A program made the position numbers and the translations under genes. 64,000 nucleotides of DNA from Diabrotica undecimpunctata. Its lineage: Eukaryota; Arthropoda; Insecta; Coleoptera; Chrysomelidae. Below, in pieces: positions 58,077 through 64,000 of the stretch (within the stretch, counting starts at the first letter, position 1; every line of letters starts with the position of its first letter). Below the pieces are notes generated by a model, which saw nothing but the letters and a program-made list of their open reading frames with translations, was not told where the DNA came from and ran no database searches. The stretch is taken from contig NC_092806.1 of the NCBI RefSeq assembly GCF_040954645.1, forward strand, positions 26,065,644 through 26,129,643, in the 5' to 3' direction.

Positions 58077-60770
58077 TGAACATGTTTCCGACCAGTGATA
58101 GCTAAAAAGTTTATGATAAGTTACATTATGTATAAGCAAAGATTTAACTTACAAATTTAAGATTACGGCCATTAGATTGAACTGGTATGTAAAATTATCC
58201 TCGAAAAAAAAAAACAAACCATGTTAAGTGGAGTTACAATTTCTTTTTTAAAAAACAAACATTGGTTTAAGGAATCAATAACAATAACATCATCATAGGA
58301 CACTTTAAAAAACTTTATATTATTATATTAGAAACTTTGAAAGTTTCATTGCTAGGTACAATGTGAAACTTTTTTTACAAAAAGTTTTTTTTTTGGTAAA
58401 AGAAAAGTTGACAGTGCGTTGAATTGACGGCATTAAGATATGTTGTGTTCCATGATACAACAAGTAAAAGTTGACAATGACTTAATGTGACAGTTTGTTT
58501 TGTGTTAACTTATAGCTGGACTCTACCTTTATTCTTAATCAGATGAATTTCTATATCAGAAAGAATAGAAAATCATAACTTTTAGATTTTTTCATTAGAA
58601 TCTACATTATTTTGATGCTGTTTTCTTTTTTTATTGAACTTGTTATCTAAAAATAATAAATGTGAGTAAATTTCACTTAAGTGGCTGATGTCAGATTTCT
58701 TGTTTATGGTTCTCTCTGTTTTCTCTCTAAAAATCCGCGACGCTAAAAAACAATGGTTACAAGCCAAATGTAAGGAGATTAAAAACTTGGAAGCCAAATA
58801 TAATTTGGTCTATCTTCACAAGAAAGTTAAAGAAATGATCAACAATAGAAACAGGAAGCAGACAGTACTTGTAGACCAACAACGGAACATGATAATGGAA
58901 ACAGAGGAGAAACTAAAATATTGGCAGACATACATAGAAGAACTGTTTGACGATCAAAGGCAGCCTCCTTGTGATAATTTTCCAGAGGAGACAGGCCCAG
59001 AAATAAGCAAAGAAGAAGTAATGCAAGAGGTGAAGTCATCAAAGAATAGCAAAGCTCCAGACGAGCTACCAGCGGATATACTAAAGTTGATAGACGAAGA
59101 TCGAATCCATTTGTTAGTAGACTTATTTAACAAGATTTATGAAAACAGCACAATTCCTGACGAATGGCTAAGATCAACCTTTGTCCCCCTTCACAAGAAG
59201 GCACATGCTAAGCAGTGCAGTGATCATCGCACGATCTGTCTGATGAGCCATACCTTAAAAATATTCCTCAAAATAATTCACAATAGAATTTACAGAAAAT
59301 TGGAAGAAGATATCGGATAAACTCAGTTTGGATTCCGGGAGGGATATGGAACTCGCGAAGCATTATTTACCTTTAACATTTTGACACAGAGGTGTTTGAA
59401 TGTGAGTCAAGATGTATTTGCTTCTTTAATTGATTACAACAAGGCGTTTGATAACGTCAAGCATGAACAACTTTTAGAGATCTTAAAAGCTAAACAGTTA
59501 GACACTAGCAATATAAGAATAATATCTACTCTGTATTATAATCAGAAGGCAGTCGCACGCATCGAAAATAGCACAACAAATGAAATTCAAATTAAAAAAG
59601 AAGTTAGACAAGGATGTGTGCTGTCACCAATGCTATTTAATCTCTATTTGGAAGAAATTATGAAGAAAGCATTGGAGGAAGAAGAGATTGGGATAAAAGT
59701 TAACGGCCAACCAATTAATAATATTAGATACGCAGATGATACAGTTTTATTGGCGGAGACAGTAGAAGACCTGCAAGCCATTTTAAACAAGGTAGTCACA
59801 GCTAGTGAAGAGAAATGGTTAACAATGAACGTCAAGAAGACGAAATTCATGATTATTTAAAAAAAAAAACAAAAATTGAATGCAAACCTGCACATTCACA
59901 ATAACGAAATCGAACGGGTGCACAAATATAAATATTTGAGAACAAGCGTTAATAACAGCAATAACATCACAGAAGAAATACAAACTAGAATTGGAAAGGC
60001 TCGAGCTGCTTTTGTCAATATGAAGGACATTCTGGGAAGTCATGACATTAACTTAAACCTGAAAATGAGATTGGTTAGAAGCTACATCTTTTCGATACTG
60101 CTGTACGGAGTAGAGACTTGGACTTTAAACAAGAACAATAACGATAAACTAGAGGCCTTCAAAATGTGGATATGTAAAAGAATTTTGAAAATACATTGAA
60201 CAGACAAAATAACAAATAGTGTAGTTCTTCGAATAATGAACAAAGAACGGGATTTTTTTATCACCATCAAGAGAAGAAAGTTGGAATATCTTGGTCATGT
60301 GATGAGAGGGAAAAAGTACCGATTGCTCTAATTAATTATCCAAGGAAAGATCTTGGCTGCGCAATTTAAGAGACTGGTTCCAGTGCACATCTAACCAATT
60401 ATTTAGAGCAACAGCTTCAAAAATACGAATAGCAATGATGATTGCCAAACTCCGTAGCGGAGAGGGCACTTGAAGAAGAAGAAGAAACCATCTTTTAAAA
60501 TAATTGTTTTCAATTGCTAATACCTTGGCTTCTATGTAATTCATTGTGTGATCGTTTTGGTTAACGTGCATAGATAAACTACATCTATCTGGATAGTCCT
60601 TCGAATCACTCTTGTGTAAGGTGATACAGTCCTTTAGTCGTCTTAAAGAATGGCCAATGTATTGTTAATTACAATTTGTACAATACTATAGACTATGTTA
60701 GACGTATTATATTTTGTTGTTTTATCTTTGAGTTTATCGTTAAAACTGTTGTATTAGCAAACATAAAGTC
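58077..60770 (-). mobile_element. Penelope-like element, left (minus) copy, split by RTE
   Basis: Two blocks belong to one minus-strand copy. 60488-60770 is the reverse complement of the GIY-YIG coding part at 60947-61245. 58077-58710 is the reverse complement of the terminal region at 61290-62355. The 1.75 kb between them is an RTE insertion, and about 40 bp of Penelope sequence is missing at the junction. This copy lacks the MITE present in the right copy and so shows the empty site. It faces away from the right copy, head to head. Confidence 0.8.
58690..60487 (+). mobile_element. RTE LINE copy inside Penelope-like element
   Basis: This is the best preserved RTE copy in the window. One reading frame runs from about 58690 to 60340. 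It contains KSSKNSKAPDELPADILKL, WLRSTFVPLHKKAHAKQCSD, FASLIDYNKAFDNVKHEQLL, VRQGCVLSPMLFNLYLEEI, NIRYADDTVLLAETVEDLQA (catalytic YADD), YGVETWTLNKNNNDK and LEYLGHVMRGKKYRLL. Only nonsense codons interrupt it: TAA 59318, TAA 59858, TGA 60197 and TAA near 60328. A small deletion then shifts frame into SWLRNLRDWFQCTSNQLFRA and IRIAMMIAKLRSGEGT, stop, and an AGAAGAAGAAG tail. The endonuclease is absent (5' truncated). Confidence 0.9.
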
Positions 60771-61024
60771 ACCATCCGAATTGACTATTCATTATAAGTT
60801 TCGGTGTGACATTTTGTATAAACAAAATTTTCTTTAAAAGCACACCGTTTGCAGCATATAACACTACACATAATCATTCCTCTATTGACACCAATTTCAA
60901 AAAAAATTTTACATACTACCATATATATACATTCAATTCTTTTATTGACTTTAAGTTTGCTAATAAAACAGTTTTAACGACAAATTCAGTCTCTAAACTC
61001 AAAGATAAAACATTAGAATAGAAT

Positions 61025-61288
61025 ATGTCTAACATAGTCTATAGTATTCTTTGTACAAATTGTAATTTACAATACATTCTCGATTCTTCAAGGCAAATAA
61101 AGGACCGTATCACTTCCCACAAGAGTGATTCGAAGAAATATCCAGATAGGTGTGGTTCATCTATGTACGTTAACCAAAACGATCGCACAATGAATCACAC
61201 AGAAGCCAAGGTATTAGCAATTGAAAACAATTATTTTAAAAGATTGTTTCTTGAGATGACTTTTATCTCTGAAACAAAAAAAAAATAA
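61025..61288 (+). pseudogene. Penelope-like GIY-YIG endonuclease fragment
   Basis: An 87-codon open frame covers the nuclease module, with the Cys pair CTNC, the catalytic Arg region (RQIKDRI) and the NHTEAKVLAIE block that holds the conserved Glu. The YIG Gly is replaced by Leu. There is no RT domain in this copy. The partner copy at 60488-60770 lacks a usable frame. Confidence 0.75.
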
Positions 61289-61319
61289 ACAAGAAATCTG
61301 ACATTAGCCACTTAAGTGA

Positions 61320-61756
61320 GATTTACTCATCGAGCAAAAAGACAAAAGAGGGAATGTAAAGGTAGTGGGGGCAAAAATATTGTTAGACAGGAAGTGCCAT
61401 CTTGAGAGGCCAAATTAAACAAGGAAAGAGAGTCTTTCCTTGTTTAAGAAATCAAATTTAGTTGGGTTATGTTATTATTTGTCCCAACTGTCACATGAAA
61501 TCTTATTTATATTGAAGATTTTTAACAATTGTTTCATATTTTAGATTGTTATCTATTAAAAGAATATTTAATTAAAATTTTCTCGTCTAAGACACATTCT
61601 GAAAACTATTTTATAGCTACTGTTAATAAGTGTCGGAAAATTTAAATTTGGCGCATTCGCATTTCCGGATATGTCCGCCATCAGAGGCCACTTTTTTGGT
61701 CGCCTTTTCATAACGATTAGATTCCCTCTTTTGTCTTTTTGCTCGATGGATTTACT
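61320..61756. mobile_element. hAT-like MITE, 421 bp, 28-bp TIRs, 8-bp TSD
   Basis: The element 61328-61748 begins CATCGAGCAAAAAGACAAAA and ends with the exact reverse complement of its first 28 bases. The duplication GATTTACT lies at 61320-61327 and 61749-61756. The inverted Penelope copy (58655-58670) has the corresponding site once, without the insert. The eight-base duplication indicates the hAT superfamily. There is no coding capacity. Confidence 0.88.
61415..61447. repeat. 15-bp perfect hairpin inside the MITE
   Basis: TTAAACAAGGAAAGA (61415-61429), loop GAG, then its exact reverse complement (61433-61447). Confidence 0.9.
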
Positions 61757-62316
61757 CACATTTACTGTTTTTAGACAAAGAGTTCAATAAAAAAAGAAGA
61801 CAACATCGAAATAATGTATAGTGTAAGTATTTAAAAGTTATGGTTTTCTTTTGTTTCTGATATAGAAATTCATCTGATTAACAATAAAGGTAGAGTCCAG
61901 CTATAAATTAACACAAACCAACTGTCACATTAAGTCATTGTCAACTTTTACTTATTGTATCATGGAACACAACAAATCTTAATGCCGCCAATTTAATACA
62001 GTGTCAATTTTTCTTTTACCGAAAAAACTTTCTGTAAAAAAAAGTTTCATATTGTATCTATAAATGAAGCTTTCAAAGTTTCTAGTATAATAATATCAAG
62101 TTTTTTAAAGTATCCTATGATAATGTTTTTGTTATTCATTCTTTAAAGCAATGTTTGTTTTTTAGAAAAGAAATTGTAACTCCACTTAACATAGTGATAT
62201 ATTTGATGTTTTTTTCGAGGTTTTTTTACATACCATTTCAATCTAATGGCCGCAATCTCAAATTTGTAAGTTAAATCTTTGCTTATATATAATGTAACTC
62301 ATCACAAACTTTTTAG

Positions 62317-62360
62317 CTATCATTGATGATGGTATAAAACATGCCGAAATATATTTGATT
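62317..62360 (+). promoter_or_regulatory. Hammerhead-like motif at Penelope end
   Basis: TTGATGA at 62323-62329, T, then GGTAT (62331-62335), loop AAAAC, ATGCC (62341-62345; five pairs with one G-T), then GAAAT. The first box has T in place of C. In the left copy the stem has been deleted, but the flanking ATCACTG and GGAAACATG remain. Confidence 0.4.
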
Positions 62361-62447
62361 AATGAAAAATAGTACTCTTAGATTTATTAATTCGGCTGCA
62401 TGAATCCCTTCTTTTGTATCTAACTGATCAGTTGTGATCATAAGTAC

Positions 62448-62450
<3 letters not shown>

Positions 62451-62515
<65 letters not shown>
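62451..62515. repeat. (TA)n microsatellite, about 64 bp
   Basis: Pure TA repeats about 100 bases beyond the Penelope end. Confidence 0.9.
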
Positions 62516-62520
<5 letters not shown>

Positions 62521-63109
62521 TATAAATGCAAATGTATAGCAATTATTTTAATCCTGTTATACATATCACGCTGCAATCCCGATACGGAGAAGGCAGCGTG
62601 TGCACGAAGGCCGATTTTTGCGTAAACAAATATCAGATCGAAGGCGATATTTGGAAGAAAACGAGATAACCATCTGTACACTTGTATGGTATGTAAAACA
62701 GCTTGTCACGACGGTGTAATTGACAATTTCGACTCGATATTTTGTGTTTACTAATGAGAAACGCTCCCTGATTTTTATTACGTTCAAACTTAATTCACTT
62801 GGCAGATCTTATAATCGAATTGGTAGGATTTAATTTAAAGTTAACTTAGTACACACTCGCCTTTATCGTGGAATAGAGTCTCTCGAAGTTTGACCTCTAT
62901 AAAAATGGCATCTAAGATGAAACGAGACCAATGGCCGCATTTAAGCAGGTGTGAGTGAAAAAAATGCCGTTAAAAAACTTTACAGGCAGATTGTTACGAG
63001 ACTCTTACCGAATTTGTCAACAACACTTAAATAATGGTTTAAATAATTACTAGAGTCTACTATTACTTTAACGAAGATTGATCTAAGTCAAATGAAAGAG
63101 ACTTGCCGA
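62516..63109. other. Unassigned stretch
   Basis: No domain-bearing frame was recognised. Base composition is slightly less AT-rich. Confidence 0.45.
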
Positions 63110-63310
63110 ATATTCTCTCCAATGGCGCTACAGCCCAAATCGAGCCTTAGCCTCCTCCAAATTATGCCTTCAACCTTGCCGGTCCCGCTCCGATCTTCTC
63201 CAGATTATCACGTCTGTGAACAGTTTGTGCATCCGATACCACTTCATCCTTCCACGTGCTCCGTGGACTTCCCTTTGGTCTTGCGCCCTGAAGAATAATA
63301 TCCAAAGGAA
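63110..63310 (-). pseudogene. RTE-type LINE C-terminal fragment
   Basis: The minus strand reads RPKGSPRSTWKDEVVSDAQT followed by VHRRDNLEKIGAGPARLKA and a stop. This resembles the RGRPRxTWxDEV ending of RTE-type proteins. The fragment is only about 60 residues, so the assignment is moderate. Confidence 0.5.
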
Positions 63311-63349
63311 TCTTAGCAAGAAAGAATATTTAAGGAGAATTACTTGACA

Positions 63350-63660
63350 ATTTTCGAACATAAATTAACCATGTTTCAATGTCGATAATAATTCTTTTAT
63401 AGCGAGAATACTATTTTTTAAAGAATCTCTTTCTGTCACCATATCATCTACATAAGTATCATTTAGAAGTATCCATGAGGTAACAGGTAAGTCTGACTCT
63501 TCGATTCCAAGCTATTGTAGAGTACTAATTTTAAGATATGATGGGCTACACATGTACACATATCAAAAGTAACTCGAGTGAGTTCTTTTTAGCAATAGAT
63601 TTCTGTTGTAAAGAACGCCAAAGTATTCTTTGAAGGCTTTGTTGATCAGTAGCAATAAGA
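63350..63660 (-). pseudogene. BEL/Pao reverse transcriptase fragment
   Basis: The minus strand, across several frames, reads QRILWRSLQQKSIAKKNSLE, RVTFDMCTCVAHHILKLVL, ESDLPVTSWILLNDTYVDDM and VTERDSLKNSILAIKELLS. QRxLWR, RVTFG...A and YVDD followed by a helix are the RT palm blocks of BEL/Pao elements, and the YVDD catalytic box survives. Two frameshifts separate the blocks. Confidence 0.75.
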
Positions 63661-63719
63661 ATCTGAATAAACATCGATTTATTATATGCAGTTAAGATAT
63701 ATTTATGAAATCTGCGTTT

Positions 63720-63838
63720 AAATTAACCACGTTTCAATGTCGATATTAATTCTTTTATAGCGAGAATACTATTTTTTTAAAGAATCTCTTTCTGTCACCA
63801 TATCATCTACATACGTATTATTTAGGAGTATACACACA
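63720..63838 (-). repeat. Second copy of the BEL/Pao YVDD segment
   Basis: About 118 bp repeat the sequence 63362-63478 in the same direction with some ten differences (for example TACGTATTATTTAGGAG for TAAGTATCATTTAGAAG). The copies lie 358 bases apart. Confidence 0.8.
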
Positions 63839-64000
63839 TGTTCAAAAGTTTGGAATAAGTACAAATATTATATCTACGCCTATGATGGCTTTAAAACTGT
63901 TGTTGATATTCAGTTGTTATTCATTCTAGAGCATTTTTAAATGAAAATGATAAAAAATTTGAATCGTTTTTGTATGATTTTGGTCACATTCAACTGACTA
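63839..64000. other. Window end, nothing recognised
   Basis: AT-rich sequence running to the end of the window. Confidence 0.5.

Larger units (their letters stand above)
60775..62360 (+). mobile_element. Penelope-like element, right (plus) copy
   Basis: Coding part 60806-61288: SVSKLKDKTLE, stop, then NMSNIVYSILCTNCNLQYIL followed by DSSRQIKDRITSHKSDSKK, NQNDRTMNHTEAKVLAIENN and YFKRLFLEMTFI. This is the GIY-YIG endonuclease pattern of Penelope-like elements (NIVYxIxCxxCxxxYIGxTxRxLKxRIxEH ... NHxxxxxxIL-x-xEN--KRL-LEM). The GIY and YIG positions are degraded (VYS, YIL). The RT part is missing upstream. The terminal region 61290-62360 carries a MITE and ends in a hammerhead-like motif. Confidence 0.8.

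Noticed and set aside
1..64000. CRISPR array, bacterial operons, tRNA or rRNA genes
   Set aside because: Spliced gene structure, LINEs and eukaryotic DNA transposons show a nuclear eukaryotic sequence. No regularly spaced direct repeats or cloverleaf sequences were seen.

Overview
This window is AT-rich eukaryotic DNA from an arthropod with a large, transposon-filled genome, most likely an insect and plausibly a beetle. The evidence is the mix of element families: RTE/BovB-like, R1-like, jockey and CR1-like LINEs, BEL/Pao and Ty3-like LTR fragments, a Penelope-like element, mariner, an IS630-type element with long TIRs, Tigger/pogo, piggyBac, a hAT-type MITE and a Helitron. There is also one short intron-containing gene whose first exon encodes a signal peptide. 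No rRNA, tRNA or CRISPR array was recognised. The species cannot be fixed from sequence alone.

Layout. 1-7.1 kb: mostly unassigned, with a Ty3-like gag scrap, a Penelope-type 3' motif and a 5'-truncated RTE copy on the minus strand. 9.5-14.4 kb: an I-like LINE 3' end with RNase H and poly(A), a jockey 3' end inserted beside it with a target-site duplication (TSD), and a second RTE subtype. 15.8-21 kb: a BEL/Pao integrase, CR1/jockey reverse-transcriptase scraps and a decayed piggyBac transposase. 21.6-28.3 kb: the one credible host gene, three coding exons on the plus strand encoding a 140-residue secreted acidic protein; its introns hold R1-type and RTE remnants. 28.5-35.2 kb: RTE remnants, long (TA)n tracts, an inverted repeat pair and a 42-bp perfect palindrome. 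35.4-38.5 kb: a broken intron-bearing gene of a DUF7869-like family, a 22-bp-arm hairpin and a 608-bp Helitron rich in ETS-type motifs. 39.9-45.2 kb: a CR1-like fragment, an IS630-type transposon and a complete-ended Tigger copy with a 55-nt intron. 46-51 kb: nested RTE copies and R1/I-like scraps. 53.3-54.3 kb: an internally deleted mariner. 55.3-56.9 kb: a second jockey copy, inverted relative to the first. 58.1-62.4 kb: two Penelope-like copies facing opposite ways, one split by a fairly young RTE copy and the other carrying a hAT-like MITE. 63.1-63.8 kb: RTE and BEL/Pao scraps.

Almost everything recognisable is mobile DNA, and the main story is the order of insertions. Several insertions can be proved from perfect TSDs: jockey at 10.88 kb (11 bp), RTE inside R1 at 25.48 kb (11 bp), RTE inside RTE at 49.89 kb (11 bp), jockey at 55.28 kb (13 bp), a hAT-like MITE inside Penelope at 61.33 kb (8 bp), and TA duplications for mariner and Tigger. 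All transposon coding regions seen carry stops, frameshifts or deletions, so none looks autonomous. The strongest leads for something new are the small secreted-protein gene at 21.6-28.3 kb, the recurrent hammerhead-like motif at Penelope-type ends, and the Helitron with clustered ETS motifs.
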